A DNA stretch of 64,000 nucleotides from Stappia indica (GCF_020177335.1 NZ_JAIVMG010000005.1:219410-283409), one strand, 5' to 3'; positions 49,777-59,874 are shown, numbered from the stretch's first letter. Notes: generated by a model from the sequence alone, not told the origin. A program made the numbers and translations.

Positions 49777-50754
49777 TCAGGCGGCGAACCGGGCGGACCA
49801 TGCGTCCAGAACAGCCCGATGCGGCTTGATGAAGTGGTCTTCGGCAAATCTGCCCTGCTGGGCGGCCAGTTGGCTTCGCTCTTCGCGGTCGTAGACGATG
49901 CGGGTCAGCGAGTGATCCTGATGCTCCAGGCTCGGCTGATAGCAATCGCCGGCGGCGGAATTGGCGTTGTAGATCTCGGGCCGGTAGATCTTCTGGAATG
50001 TCTCCATCGTGGCGATGGTCCCGATCAGTTCCAGATTCGAGTAGTCATTGAGAAGATCCCCGAAGAAGTAGAAGGCCAGCGGCGCCGCGCTCTCCGGGGG
50101 CATGAAGTAGCGGACCTGAAGCCCCATCTTCTGGAAGTACTGCTCGGTCAGGGAACTTTCGTTCGGCTGGTATTCAAAGCCCAGAACGGGGTGGTGATTA
50201 GCTGTCCGTCGATAGATCTTGTTGTGGGAGACGCTCAGGCAGATCACCGGAAGTTTACGGAACTGCGCCCTGTAGGTTTCTGAGGACACGAAGCCCTTGA
50301 ACAGCTTGCCGTGCAGATCGCCGAAGTCGTCCGGAATGCCGAAGCCGGCACGATCCTTGTTGTACTCCGGCAGCCGGACGCTGAAGTCGTAGTCTCGCAC
50401 ATAGGAGGAGAAGTTGTTCCCGACGAGCCCTTCGATAAGCGCGTCGGCCTTGCGGTCGTGGATCGTCGTCTTCAGGACCTCGATGGCCGGAAAGGCGCTC
50501 CCGCCGCCATCGATATCCAGATCGACCGAGATGATATCCAGCTCAACGCCGTAGCGGTCACCCACGGGATTGTCCCACACCGCTAGGCTGTTGAAGCGGT
50601 TGTCGATCATCTGCAGCGCATTGCGCAGGTTCTGCTGCCGGCTCTCCCCTCTTGCGAGATTCGCAAAATTGGTGGTGAGCCGGGTGCTGTCGGCTGGCGC
50701 GTAATCTTCGTCGAAACGAATGCTCTTGATCGTGAAGGTGAAGTCTCTGATCAT
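49777..50754 (-). CDS. mesX: MesX, DUF1852 putative oxygenase required by MesD
   Basis: 325 residues from the ATG at 50754 (MIRDFTFTIKSIRFDEDY). The family is DUF1852: RLTTNFANLARGESRQQNL, then NALQMIDNRFNSLAVWDNP and the C-terminal QDHSLTRIVYDREERSQLAAQQ segment ahead of GRFAEDHFIKPH are characteristic. The fold is not obvious from sequence. Its genetic pairing with core MetE proteins is the reason for the MesX assignment. It is the first gene of the two-gene operon. Confidence 0.85.
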   Translation of the reverse strand: MIRDFTFTIKSIRFDEDYAPADSTRLTTNFANLARGESRQQNLRNALQMIDNRFNSLAVWDNPVGDRYGVELDIISVDLDIDGGGSAFPAIEVLKTTIHDRKADALIEGLVGNNFSSYVRDYDFSVRLPEYNKDRAGFGIPDDFGDLHGKLFKGFVSSETYRAQFRKLPVICLSVSHNKIYRRTANHHPVLGFEYQPNESSLTEQYFQKMGLQVRYFMPPESAAPLAFYFFGDLLNDYSNLELIGTIATMETFQKIYRPEIYNANSAAGDCYQPSLEHQDHSLTRIVYDREERSQLAAQQGRFAEDHFIKPHRAVLDAWSARFAA

Positions 50755-51045
50755 CGTTGTCTGGTCTCCTGGCTGCCGAGACAAAGCCCGAGGCCATTTC
50801 TTTCCTGTTCAGTGAGCGCCCGAGTGCGTTTTCAGATGGGCACAGCCTGTGGCCAGCCTGTGCCGACGCGTTGGGCCACATCTGTTGTATGCCCGAGCCA
50901 GAACATGAAGAAAAATGATGATAATTCAGAGAACCATGACTCGCTGTCATGTGAAGCGCAGTCCACGCCTGAAACGGCTATGTCTGCGAGCATACAAATG
51001 TGCCCAGGGCGAAGGGAAAGCCTGCCCCGACCGAGCGGCGCCAAT

Positions 51046-51918
51046 TCAGATTTGGACACTCTTGGCCAGATGGATGAATCCGTCCAGATAACTGGCCGTT
51101 TTGCCTGTGCGATGGCCCAAATGAATGGACTTCGCGAGACCCTCGCCGAGCGAAACGCCTGTCACCCCTTTTGCCTCGCGCAGAAGCCAGTTAGGGGTCG
51201 CACTGACGGCACGCCCCGAAGCCACCAGCCGCAACATCAGATCGGTCGTTTCCACCGTGCGATGGCGTCGCGGCAGGGCATGGGCCGGAACGAGAAAGCG
51301 GGTATAGATATCCAGCCTCTCGCGCGAGACGGGGTAGGTAATCAGGGTCTCGCTAGTCAGGTCTTGGGGCTGGACCCGCTGTTTCTGCGCCAGAGGATGT
51401 GTCTCGGCCACCGCCAGAACCAGTTCATAATCGAAAACGGGTGTGTATTCGAGGCCCGGACGCTCAACGGGGTCGGGGGTGACGAGAACGTCGATCTCAT
51501 GGCCCAGGAGCGCAGCCAGCCCGCCGAATTGGAAGGCCGTGGTCACATCCAAATCCACATCGGGCCATTCCGCCAGAAACGGGTCCACCACCCGCATCAG
51601 CCAGTCCTGGCAGGGGTGACATTCCATCCCCACGCGGATCGCGCCGCGCCGTCCGCGCGCAAAGTCTTCAAGCACCGTCGCGCCGTGTTCCAGCTGCGGG
51701 AGCACCCGCAGCGCCAACCCCAGAAGATAGTCTCCCGTCTGTGTGAGGCGAAGTTTGTGCCCCTCGCGCTCCCAGAGCTTGACGTCATGACGCTCCTCGA
51801 ATCGCCGGATCGCGTGGCTGACCGCCGATTGGGTCAGATTCAAACGGTCGGCGGCAAGGGTCAGGCTGCCTGTCCGGTCGATCTCGCGCAGGATGGTCAG
51901 AGGCTGAATGTCGATCAT
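51046..51918 (-). CDS. LysR-type regulator, MetR-like
   Basis: 290 residues from the ATG at 51918, with AAGGAG upstream. The helix-turn-helix is MIDIQPLTILREIDRTGSLT followed by AADRLNLTQSAVSHAIRRFE. The effector domain has IRVGMECHPCQDWLMRVVDPF, the MetR-like segment that reads homocysteine in enterobacteria. It lies just upstream of mesX in the same direction, with 291 bases between them; that gap must hold the mesX promoter. I found no good TGAA-N5-TTCA MetR site there by eye. Confidence 0.85.
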   Translation of the reverse strand: MIDIQPLTILREIDRTGSLTLAADRLNLTQSAVSHAIRRFEERHDVKLWEREGHKLRLTQTGDYLLGLALRVLPQLEHGATVLEDFARGRRGAIRVGMECHPCQDWLMRVVDPFLAEWPDVDLDVTTAFQFGGLAALLGHEIDVLVTPDPVERPGLEYTPVFDYELVLAVAETHPLAQKQRVQPQDLTSETLITYPVSRERLDIYTRFLVPAHALPRRHRTVETTDLMLRLVASGRAVSATPNWLLREAKGVTGVSLGEGLAKSIHLGHRTGKTASYLDGFIHLAKSVQI

Positions 51919-52039
51919 TGGAGATGACTCCTTGTCACACATCCTACCTGTAATTTGGATTCTCTGTCATCACCACTCCCAGCTGGGTTGCTCTCAGTGA
52001 GAGGCAAACAGACAAAGGATGGCCATGCGAGGGAGCGAG

Positions 52040-52954
52040 CTATACCTTCCACTCAGGCGCGACAGAGGCGGCGATGCTCTGATCCAGCGCCTCGAAGGCG
52101 TTGAGCCCGATCGTGTCATACAACTCCTTGCGGGTTTGCATTTCAGGGATCATCACCGTGGTGGCCCCGTCGCGGGCGAGGGCCGCATAAAGCCGTTCCT
52201 GCGCCTTGTTGGCGACGCGCAGGGACGAGACCGGCCAGATCACCATGTCATAGCCAAGATCCTGGAACTCCTGTGCGGTCAATGCAGGCGTCCGGCCGAA
52301 CTCGGTCATATTGGCCAGAAGCTTCACACCGGGCAGTGCCGCGCGGACCTCCTTGAACATCTCGACCGAAGTCAAGGCCTCGGGAAAGATCGCATTGGCC
52401 CCGGCCTCGACATAGAGTTTCGCGCGGGCGATCGCGCCCTCGATCCCCTCCGAGGCTGCCGCATCGGTGCGGGCGATGACCACGAGATCGCGCGCCGCTT
52501 TCGCCGCCGCCGCCACCTTGGCCGCCATATCCGCCGCCGGGGCGAGCTTCTTGTCGTTCAGGTGCCCGCATTTCTTCGGCAGAAGCTGGTCTTCCAGATG
52601 CACCGCCCCGGCACCGGCCTCCTCGAAGGCGCGCACCATATGCATGACGTTCAGCGCCTCGCCATAGCCGGTGTCGCCATCAACCAGAAGCGGCAGACCG
52701 GACGCCCGCGCGATCTGTCGAATGAAGAAACACGCCTCGTCGATGGTGATGATCCCCAGATCGGGCAACCCCATCGACGCGGTCATCGCCGCGCCCGAAA
52801 GGTAGAGCGCATCGAAGCCGGCGGCTTTCGCCTGCAAGGCCGCCTGGCCGTTATGGGCGCCGGGAAGCCGTAGGATTCCCGGTTGGTTCAACACCTTGCG
52901 GAACCGTCGCCCGGCGCTTTCCATCGGCAGGTCATCGGCAATCAGATAGGTCAT
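52040..52954 (-). CDS. prpB: PrpB, 2-methylisocitrate lyase
   Basis: 304 residues from the ATG at 52954, four bases after the prpC stop. The ICL/PEP-mutase barrel is clear: LPGAHNGQAALQAKAAGFDALYLSG, LVDGDTGYGEAL, HLEDQLLPKKCGH with the KKCGH catalytic loop, and VVIARTDA. It splits 2-methylisocitrate to pyruvate and succinate in propionate oxidation. Confidence 0.93.
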   Translation of the reverse strand: MTYLIADDLPMESAGRRFRKVLNQPGILRLPGAHNGQAALQAKAAGFDALYLSGAAMTASMGLPDLGIITIDEACFFIRQIARASGLPLLVDGDTGYGEALNVMHMVRAFEEAGAGAVHLEDQLLPKKCGHLNDKKLAPAADMAAKVAAAAKAARDLVVIARTDAAASEGIEGAIARAKLYVEAGANAIFPEALTSVEMFKEVRAALPGVKLLANMTEFGRTPALTAQEFQDLGYDMVIWPVSSLRVANKAQERLYAALARDGATTVMIPEMQTRKELYDTIGLNAFEALDQSIAASVAPEWKV

Positions 52955-52958
52955 GATA

Positions 52959-54128
52959 TCACTCCGCAGCGGCAGACAGGGACAGGCCGCGCTTGTCGAG
53001 CGGCACGAAGACACGGTTGTCCGGCCCGGTGTAATTGGCCGAGGGCCGGATAATCTTGTTGTCCTCGCGCTGCTCGATCACATGGGCGCCCCATCCGGCG
53101 GTGCGCGAGATCACGAAGATCGGCGTGAACATCGCCGTCGGCACCCCGAGCAGGTGGTAGGAGACCGCTGAATACCAGTCGAGGTTCGGAAACATCTTCT
53201 TGGCATCCATCATCACCGCTTCGATCCGTTCGGCGATGGCGAACATCTTCGTCGAGCGCGCTTGATCCGACAACGCTCGGGCGACGCGCTTGATCACCAC
53301 ATTTCGGGGGTCCGAGACGGTATAGACCGGGTGTCCGAAGCCGATCACGACTTCCTTCCGCTCCATCCTTGTCCGGATGTCCGCTTCGGCCTCATCGGGC
53401 GTGGTGTAGCGCTTCTGGATCTCGAAGGCGACCTCATTCGCCCCGCCGTGCTTCGGTCCGCGCAACGCGCCAATGGCCCCCGTCACCGCCGAATAGACAT
53501 CCGATCCCGTTCCCGCGATGGAGCGTGCGGTGAAGGTTGAGGCGTTGAACTCATGCTCGGCATACAGGTTCAGCGTGGTCTGCATCGCCCGTACTTGATC
53601 CTCGGACGGCGCCCGCCCGTGCAGCAGGTGCAGAAAATGCCCGGCGATGGACTCGTCCTCGGTTTCCACCTCGATGCGGCGACCGTTCTGGGCGTAGTGA
53701 TACCAGTAGAGCAGCATCGAGCCCTGCGCGGCGATCAACCGGTCGATGATGTCGCGCGCGCCGGGCGTGTTGTGATCCGCCGCCTCGGGCAGCGCGCAGC
53801 CCACCGCCGAGACGCCCGAGCGCAGCACATCCATCGGATGGGCGGCGGCCGGAATCGCTTCCAGCGTCTCACGTACCGCCTTGGGCAGGCCGCGCAGGCC
53901 CCGGAGTTTGGCGCGATAGGCCGTCAGCTCGGCCGCAGTGGGCAGGTGCCCGTGGATCAGCAGATGCGCCACTTCCTCGTAGTCGCAGGCCTCGGCCAGA
54001 TCGAGGATGTCATAGCCGCGATAATGCAGGTCATTACCGCTCTGGCCCACGGAACAAAGTGCGGTATTGCCCGCCGTGACCCCCGAAAGCGCCACGGATT
54101 TCTTCGGTTTTCTGACGTCACCGCTCAT
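52959..54128 (-). CDS. prpC: PrpC, 2-methylcitrate synthase
   Basis: 389 residues. Citrate synthase fold residues: [15 protein letters not shown] with the catalytic His, [15 protein letters not shown] with the second His, and [17 protein letters not shown] with the substrate Arg. It condenses propionyl-CoA with oxaloacetate. The start overlaps prpD by four bases. Confidence 0.92.
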   Translation of the reverse strand: MSGDVRKPKKSVALSGVTAGNTALCSVGQSGNDLHYRGYDILDLAEACDYEEVAHLLIHGHLPTAAELTAYRAKLRGLRGLPKAVRETLEAIPAAAHPMDVLRSGVSAVGCALPEAADHNTPGARDIIDRLIAAQGSMLLYWYHYAQNGRRIEVETEDESIAGHFLHLLHGRAPSEDQVRAMQTTLNLYAEHEFNASTFTARSIAGTGSDVYSAVTGAIGALRGPKHGGANEVAFEIQKRYTTPDEAEADIRTRMERKEVVIGFGHPVYTVSDPRNVVIKRVARALSDQARSTKMFAIAERIEAVMMDAKKMFPNLDWYSAVSYHLLGVPTAMFTPIFVISRTAGWGAHVIEQREDNKIIRPSANYTGPDNRVFVPLDKRGLSLSAAAE

Positions 54129-55642
54129 TTCGTCCCCCAGTCAAAGATGCCATGCGGACGCGGCGCACCGAGCATGTCGGCGTCGACCGCGAAGTTGAGT
54201 TTCCCCAGATCGCCTGCCTTGAGATCGGTCAGCCCCTCGCCCACATCGAGGAAGCGCTGCTGCTCGGATGCGCTCAGCACACCTTCCGAAAGGGTCAGGA
54301 ACTTTCTGACGTAATTTGCGCGCACGAAGGGGCGCGCCCCATCAGGATGGGCATCAGCAAGCGCCAGTTCGTCGATGATCGTCGCCCCATCCTCGAGCGT
54401 GACCGTGACCCGCCCGCCGAAGGCCTTTTCCTTCGGATTACGGGCGTGATAGCGGCGCGTCCATTCGGGATCCTCGGCGGTCGAGATCTTGTGCCAGAGC
54501 GCCACGGTCGAGGATCGCTTGGCGCGCTCGGGCGCATAGCTCTTCTCGTGATGCCAGCCGCCATCCTCCAGCGCGACCGCAAAGATATACATGATCGAAT
54601 GGTCCAGCGTCTCGCGGCTGGCGCCCGGGTCCATTTTCTGCGGGTCGTTCGCGCCGGTGCCGATCACGTAATGGGTGTGGTGCGAGGTTTCGATCAGGAT
54701 AGATTTCACCTTCGACAGATCGCCGATCTTGGACCCCATCCGGCGCGCAAGGTCGATCAGCGCCTGACTCTGGTACTCGGCGGAATGTTCCTTGGTATAG
54801 GTGTCGAGGATCGCGCGCTTGGCCTCGCCCTTTTCGGGCAGTGGCACCTGATAGACAGCTTCGGGCCCCGACAGCAGCCAGGCGATAAAGCCGTCCTCGC
54901 CTTCCCAGGCGGGGCTGGGGGCACCTTCACCGCGCATCACCCGGTCAACCGCCTCGATTGCCATCTTGCCGGCGAAGGCAGGGGCATAGGCCTTCCACGA
55001 GGAAATCTCGCCCTTGCGGGATTGACGAGTGGTGGTCGTCACATGCAGCGCCTGTTGCACCGCCTGATAGATCATCTCGGTGGGCAGGTTCAGCGCCGTG
55101 CCAATACCAGCAGCGGCAGAAGGGCCGAGATGGGCGATATGGTCGATCTTGTGCTCGTGCAGGCAGATGCCCTTCACCAGATCCACCTGAATTTCATAGC
55201 CGGTGGCCAGACCCCGGATCAGGTCAGCACCGGACCGGCCGCAATGCTGCGCCACGGCGAGGATTGGCGGGATGTTATCGCCAGGATGCGAATAGTCCCC
55301 CGCCAGGAAGGTGTCGTGGAAATCCAGCTCCCGCACCGCCGTGCCGTTGGCCCAGGCCGCCCATTCCGGACTGACCCGGGTCTCTGCCGGCATGCCGAAG
55401 ACGGTCGCGCCCGGGGCATAGGGGTGGCACAGCGCCTGCGCCCGGGCCGAGGCGACGGGGCGGCGCGCCAGCGAGGCGGCTGCGACCGCCGCATTGTCGA
55501 TCACCCGGTTGATGATCATCTCGGTGACATCGGCCTCGACCGCAACCGGATCGGCCGCCACTTCGGCGATCTTCCAGGCCAGTTGGTCTTCACGGGCCAG
55601 ATGTTCGGCGGATTTATACGTCCGCACCTCATGCGTCTTCAT
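54125..55642 (-). CDS. prpD: PrpD, 2-methylcitrate dehydratase
   Basis: 505 residues of the MmgE/PrpD family: [20 protein letters not shown] near residue 110, then [22 protein letters not shown] [32 protein letters not shown], and [15 protein letters not shown]. It dehydrates 2-methylcitrate. Its ATG at 55642 overlaps the stop of the small thioesterase gene by four bases. Confidence 0.92.
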   Translation of the reverse strand: MKTHEVRTYKSAEHLAREDQLAWKIAEVAADPVAVEADVTEMIINRVIDNAAVAAASLARRPVASARAQALCHPYAPGATVFGMPAETRVSPEWAAWANGTAVRELDFHDTFLAGDYSHPGDNIPPILAVAQHCGRSGADLIRGLATGYEIQVDLVKGICLHEHKIDHIAHLGPSAAAGIGTALNLPTEMIYQAVQQALHVTTTTRQSRKGEISSWKAYAPAFAGKMAIEAVDRVMRGEGAPSPAWEGEDGFIAWLLSGPEAVYQVPLPEKGEAKRAILDTYTKEHSAEYQSQALIDLARRMGSKIGDLSKVKSILIETSHHTHYVIGTGANDPQKMDPGASRETLDHSIMYIFAVALEDGGWHHEKSYAPERAKRSSTVALWHKISTAEDPEWTRRYHARNPKEKAFGGRVTVTLEDGATIIDELALADAHPDGARPFVRANYVRKFLTLSEGVLSASEQQRFLDVGEGLTDLKAGDLGKLNFAVDADMLGAPRPHGIFDWGTK

Positions 55643-56055
55643 GCAGTCTCTTCCTCTTTCTGAACCGTGCTTGCGATGGCGCGGGGGCGCCCGGCCGCGT
55701 CAACGGCCACCATCTCGAACCGACCTGACAGAACGTCGCGACGGGTGCTGCCATCGAGATCCCATGCCTCGGCCGTGACCTCGACGCTCATGGAACTGCA
55801 CCCGACGCGGATGACCGCAGCGCGCAACTCCAGCAGCTCCCCCACCCGTACCGGCGTGGTGAAATCCACCCGGTCGGAGCGGGCCATCACCACCGCACAG
55901 CCAGCCCGCCGCGTCGCGGCTACAAAGGCGGCCTTGGCCATCAACGACAGGGCGTTGCCACCGAACAGCGTGCCGTAGTGATTTGCCTGTTCGGGAAAGA
56001 TCATCTCGACCAGCACGGCATCGGGCATGGCCGGATCATCTGGAGTCTGGGGCAT
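55639..56055 (-). CDS. Acyl-CoA thioesterase, YciA-like hotdog protein
   Basis: 138 residues from the ATG at 56055. The acyl-CoA hydrolase hotdog pattern is seen: [22 protein letters not shown] and the strand [20 protein letters not shown]. It is the first gene before prpD, and overlaps it, so it likely trims propionyl-CoA or toxic acyl-CoA pools during propionate growth. It diverges from the regulator gene on the other strand. Confidence 0.87.
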   Translation of the reverse strand: MPQTPDDPAMPDAVLVEMIFPEQANHYGTLFGGNALSLMAKAAFVAATRRAGCAVVMARSDRVDFTTPVRVGELLELRAAVIRVGCSSMSVEVTAEAWDLDGSTRRDVLSGRFEMVAVDAAGRPRAIASTVQKEEETA

Positions 56056-56075
56056 CTGAAGCTCCGCCTTGATCC

Positions 56076-56182
56076 TTCGCAAGATTAACAAGACCAGCTT
56101 CCCACAGCTTGATATCTCCATTAAACTACTGAAAAAGCGTTATTTTGCGAAGATTTGCAGCAACATCTGCGAATGTTGCGAA
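56076..56182. promoter_or_regulatory. Cluster of TTGCGAA-type repeats in the prp/regulator divergent promoter
   Basis: TTCGCAA (56076-56082), TTTGCGAA (56144-56151), TGCGAA (56168-56173) and TTGCGAA (56176-56182), plus TTTGCAG (56154-56160), occur in the 136 bases between divergent starts. They resemble the TTTGCAAA-like sites reported for RamB/PrpR-type regulators, so the adjacent regulator probably binds here, controlling both itself and prp. Confidence 0.55.
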
Positions 56183-56191
56183 GGGGGCAAT

Positions 56192-57595
56192 TTGAAGAAA
56201 GCGTTCATGGGGGTGCGACTGCGGCGCCTGCGCGAGGAACGGGGATTGACACAAGCAGCGCTGGCGCGGGCGCTGGAGCTGTCACCCAGCTATCTGAATC
56301 AGATGGAGAAGAACCAACGTCCGCTGACCGTGCCCGTTCTGTTACGGCTCAACGCCGTCTTCGGCCTGGATGTGCAATTGTTCTCGCAAGGAGAAGAGGC
56401 GCGGCTGATCCCGGATCTGCGGGCCGCGTTGGCAGATCAGGGCGCCGGCGCCTCGCTAGCGGAGGTGCGCGAGATCGCAGCCAACATGCCCGCCGTCGCA
56501 CGAACCATCATTGCCATGCAGGCGCGACTGCGCGAGACCGCCGAGCGCATCGATGCTATGAGCGATCACCTGAGCGGAGAGCCAGGCACTTCACGCGCCC
56601 CTTTCGAGGCGGTGCGCGATTATTTCTACGACCACCGAAACTATATTCCCCTGCTCGACGAGGCCGCGGAAGCGATTGGCCGGGGCCTGCGACCGGGACG
56701 CATGGCCGAGGGATTGACCGACCGGCTGGCTGGGCGCCATGGCATCCGCGTCGCCCTCGAAGAACGAGCCCAAACCTTGCGGCGCTTCGATCGCGCGGCT
56801 GGTATCCTGCACCTGTCCACCCGCCTCGCTCCGGGACAACAGGCGTTTCAGATGGCGACGCAACTGGCCTTGCTGGAACAGGGGGCGGAAATCGAACGCC
56901 TGGTGGAGGGGGCCTGCATGGACAGCGCCGAGGCCCGCGATCTGCTGCGGATCGGTCTCGCCAACTATTTCGCGGGCGCGTTGATCCTCCCCTATGGCGC
57001 CTTCCTGGAAGCGGCAGAGACGGAAAGCTATGACATCGAATTGCTTGCCCGACGGTTCGGCGTCGGGTTCGAGACCACCTGCCACCGGCTATCGACCTTG
57101 CAACGCCCGACCGCGCGCGGCGTGCCGTTCTTTTTCATCCGGGTGGATCGGGCAGGAAATATCTCGAAGCGGCAATCAGCCACGGATTTCCATTTTTCAC
57201 GGATCGGAGGGTCCTGCCCGCTCTGGAATGTCTATGAAGCCTTCTCCCGCCCCGGCGAGGTGCTGACGCAGGTCGCGCAGATGCCCGACGGACGCAGCTA
57301 CCTGTGGGTCGCCCGCACCGTGAGCCACGGTGCGGGCGGATATGGTGCCCCGGTCAAGCGGTTTGCGGTGGCGCTGGGCTGCGACCTTGCCCATGCCGAC
57401 CGCCTCGTCTACGCACGTGGCCTCGATCTGCGTACTCCCGACCTTGCCACACCGATCGGCGCGGGCTGCAAGGTCTGCGACCGGCCGGCCTGCCCGCAGC
57501 GCGCCTTCCCCATGGGAGGGCGCGAACTGGCGCCGGACCCCAACCGCTCGCTTTTCGCCCCCTATTCCTCGGGAAAACCCCAGAAGACAACCTGA
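56192..57595 (+). CDS. XRE-family RamB/PccR-like regulator of short-chain acyl metabolism
   Basis: 467 residues from a TTG at 56192, which has AAGGGGG upstream and gives LKKAFMGVRLRRLREE, the normal family N-terminus; an ATG at 56207 lacks a ribosome-binding site. The N-terminal HTH is RGLTQAALARALELSPSYLNQME. The C-terminal domain shows the RamB/ScfR pattern: RGVPFFFIRVDRAGNISKRQS, GGSCPLWNVYEAFS, and CKVCDRPACPQRAFP, a Cys motif thought to bind an Fe-S cluster or metal in this family. It is divergent from the prp genes and should control them in response to propionyl-CoA. Confidence 0.88.
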   Translation: MKKAFMGVRLRRLREERGLTQAALARALELSPSYLNQMEKNQRPLTVPVLLRLNAVFGLDVQLFSQGEEARLIPDLRAALADQGAGASLAEVREIAANMPAVARTIIAMQARLRETAERIDAMSDHLSGEPGTSRAPFEAVRDYFYDHRNYIPLLDEAAEAIGRGLRPGRMAEGLTDRLAGRHGIRVALEERAQTLRRFDRAAGILHLSTRLAPGQQAFQMATQLALLEQGAEIERLVEGACMDSAEARDLLRIGLANYFAGALILPYGAFLEAAETESYDIELLARRFGVGFETTCHRLSTLQRPTARGVPFFFIRVDRAGNISKRQSATDFHFSRIGGSCPLWNVYEAFSRPGEVLTQVAQMPDGRSYLWVARTVSHGAGGYGAPVKRFAVALGCDLAHADRLVYARGLDLRTPDLATPIGAGCKVCDRPACPQRAFPMGGRELAPDPNRSLFAPYSSGKPQKTT

Positions 57596-57629
57596 GCGGA
57601 TGCAGCCGGTGGCCGAGAAAACCGCCGGT

Positions 57630-57872
57630 TCAACTGGCCTCCGCGGTCAAGGCACGGGGCTCACGCACCGTCGGCACGATCTGGTCGCCCCAGGTCCCAC
57701 CGCCACTGTGGTGACGAGAGACGCGGATCAGCTCGACCGACACCCCTTCGTCCACGGCCCGCTGGACGGCTTCGTTCAACCGATGCACCGCATCGGCAAC
57801 GCGGTGAATGGCGCGGGTCTGGCCGTCGGTTTCGGGCTGCTCGACCCGTCGAAAATCCGTGGAGGTATTCAT
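57630..57872 (-). CDS. Small hypothetical protein downstream of aceA
   Basis: 80 residues from the ATG at 57872, with GGGAG upstream. The sequence is polar, with a central helix (RAIHRVADAVHRLNEAVQRAVDEG) and the tail VSRHHSGGGTWGDQIVP. I do not know the family. It begins 65 bases after the isocitrate lyase stop on the same strand, so it is probably co-transcribed and could affect that enzyme. An ATG at 57935 would add 21 residues without a good site. Confidence 0.6.
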   Translation of the reverse strand: MNTSTDFRRVEQPETDGQTRAIHRVADAVHRLNEAVQRAVDEGVSVELIRVSRHHSGGGTWGDQIVPTVREPRALTAEAS

Positions 57873-57937
57873 GACCGTTTCTCCCTGTTTCCGGTATCCG
57901 GGCCGCCCATGATTGGTGCAGGCGGCCCGGGACATGC

Positions 57938-59548
57938 CTACTCGGCAGCAAACTGGTTCATGGTGTTCGCCGCACCACCAGCCTTGAGCGCACGCTCGCC
58001 GCCGACCATCTCCTTGAAGGCATCGCCCAGATCGGATCCGACCTCGTGCTGATGCTTGACCGCAGAGATGCCGCGGCGGATTTCCTCGCGCTGGACGGTG
58101 GCAACATAGGCCAGCATCTTGTCCTCGCCGAAATAACCACGACTGAGCTCGTCCACCGATTTCGCGGTGAGGTGGAAGGTGGGCAAGGTGATCAGGTTGT
58201 GGAACACGCCGGCCCGGGCGGAAATATCCGTCTGAAAGGCACGCAACCGGGCATCGGCCTCATGTCCGAGATCGGAGTCGTCGAAATCGGCTTTCATCAA
58301 TGCGTTGCCATCGGGATAATCGCCCTCGGCGATCCTGCCCTCGGCGATCCACTGGGCACGGACCTGCTTGCGCAGGTTCAGTGTCCAGTTAAAGCTGGGC
58401 GAGTTGTTATAGGTGAGCTTGGCGCCCGGTGCCTTTTCCCGGATTTCCGCCACCATGGAGGCGATCTCGTCGACATTGGGCGTGTCGGTCTCGATCCACA
58501 GGAGGTCAGCGCCGCCTTCGTTCAGGGAGGCGATGCAATCCTCGATCACGCGCGCCCGGCCGGTATTCGGCTTGAAGGGGAAAAGCCCGTTGGGCAGGCG
58601 GCGCGGCTTGACGAACGCCCCGTTCTGATAGAGCGCCAGTTCACCCTCCTGGATCGGGTTGGCCCCGGTGATCGGTTCGGTGTCGAGCCATTTGATGTAT
58701 TCAGCGGCCAGGTCGCCCGGCCGGACCGAGACCGGCACTTTCTGCGTCAATCCCGCCCCCAGGGAGTCGGTACGGGCGACGATCACGCCGTCATCCACGC
58801 CCAGTTCCTCGAAGGCCAGACGGCAGGCGCGCAGCTTTTCGATGAAATCCTCGCGCGGGACCGTGACCTTGCCATCCTGGTGGCCGCATTGCTTGGCGTC
58901 GGACACCTGGTTCTCGATCTGCAACGCGCAGGCGCCCGCCTTGATCAGCTCCTTCGCCAGCAGATAGGTGGCGTGTTCGTTGCCGAAGCCCGCGTCGATA
59001 TCGGCGATGATCGGCACGACATGGGTTTCGAAGCTGTCGATCTTCGCGATCGCTGTGGCGCGCTCGGCCTCGGTGTTCGCAGCCTTCAGCTCCTTGAACA
59101 GATCGTTGAGCGCGACTTCGTCGGCCTGGCGCAGCGAGGTGTAGATCTCCTCGATCAGGTCGGCGACGGCTGTTTTCTCGTGCATGGACTGGTCCGGCAG
59201 ATGCCCCCAGCGATTGCGCAGGCCGGCAACCATCCAGCCGGAGAGGTAGACATAGGTGCCCTTGGTCGTGCCCCGCAGCCGCTTGACGGCCTTGATCATC
59301 TGCTGTGCGTGGAAACCCGACCAGCAGCCCAGCGACTGGGTGAAATTCGCCGGATCAGCGTCATAGGCCGCCATGTCAGCGCGCATCACGCCGGCCATCT
59401 CGCGGGCAATGTCGAGATGGGTCGCCCAGGTATTCTGGAGCTTCAGCTGCACGATGTCGTTCACCGACACCCCTCCAGGCGTCCGTCCGGACGGATAGCG
59501 GGACAGGACCTCCTCATGCAGGGCGGCATAGGACGGCTGTTGCGACAT
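57938..59548 (-). CDS. aceA: Isocitrate lyase
   Basis: 536 residues from the ATG at 59548 with AGGAG upstream. Segments typical of isocitrate lyase: SLGCWSGFHAQQMIKAVK, IADIDAGFGNEHATYLLAKE, ENQVSDAKQCGHQDGK, where KQCGH stands for the catalytic KKCGH loop, and TYNNSPSFNW. It is the long (about 530 residues) alphaproteobacterial type. The reaction gives glyoxylate and succinate in the glyoxylate bypass for growth on acetate. The Lys-to-Gln change at the second loop position is normal for this subfamily as far as I recall. Confidence 0.93.
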   Translation of the reverse strand: MSQQPSYAALHEEVLSRYPSGRTPGGVSVNDIVQLKLQNTWATHLDIAREMAGVMRADMAAYDADPANFTQSLGCWSGFHAQQMIKAVKRLRGTTKGTYVYLSGWMVAGLRNRWGHLPDQSMHEKTAVADLIEEIYTSLRQADEVALNDLFKELKAANTEAERATAIAKIDSFETHVVPIIADIDAGFGNEHATYLLAKELIKAGACALQIENQVSDAKQCGHQDGKVTVPREDFIEKLRACRLAFEELGVDDGVIVARTDSLGAGLTQKVPVSVRPGDLAAEYIKWLDTEPITGANPIQEGELALYQNGAFVKPRRLPNGLFPFKPNTGRARVIEDCIASLNEGGADLLWIETDTPNVDEIASMVAEIREKAPGAKLTYNNSPSFNWTLNLRKQVRAQWIAEGRIAEGDYPDGNALMKADFDDSDLGHEADARLRAFQTDISARAGVFHNLITLPTFHLTAKSVDELSRGYFGEDKMLAYVATVQREEIRRGISAVKHQHEVGSDLGDAFKEMVGGERALKAGGAANTMNQFAAE

Positions 59549-59773
59549 GTCGTATCTCCTTGTCGGGCAATTGGATGTCTGGCAAAGGGCGAAAGCGCCC
59601 AAAATCTGCGGATCGCCAAAGGGGGAAGCGGTGCGAAGCGGATCCATCAGTCACACCCGTTCCGTATCCCACACGCGTCGGCCCGGGTGTTTCGCGGCCC
59701 CAACCGGGACGGTGGAAGGAATGGGGCAAGTGTCATCGCATCGACCTTTCTTTGACGTCGGCAGGCAGATGTG

Positions 59774-59786
59774 ATGTTAGTAACAT
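59774..59786. promoter_or_regulatory. Palindrome in the aceA/regulator divergent region
   Basis: ATGTTAGTAACAT is a 13-base perfect palindrome (ATGTTA, centre G, TAACAT). It lies in the 326-base gap between aceA and the divergent XRE regulator. Nearby TTGTTATAT and CTTGTAACA carry the same GTTA/TAAC half-site. The bases 59770-59870 are AT-rich and probably hold both promoters. A binding site for the regulator at 59875 is likely. Confidence 0.5.
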
Positions 59787-59874
59787 GACCGAGAAAATGA
59801 ACTATCATATTGTTATATATGGGTTTTATTGTAATCCTTGTAACACCTGAACCGGTGGTCTTGTTAGGATTGTC

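Noticed and set aside
50755..51045. SAM riboswitch or MetR site upstream of mesX
   Set aside because: I looked for a SAM-II-like pattern and for TGAA-N5-TTCA and found neither by eye; a covariance-model search would be needed to exclude it.
54152..55663. Rightward open frame (503 codons) opposite prpD
   Set aside because: prpD on the minus strand has full family motifs; this frame has none.
58046..59755. Rightward open frame (569 codons) opposite isocitrate lyase
   Set aside because: Antisense shadow of aceA; no domains recognised.
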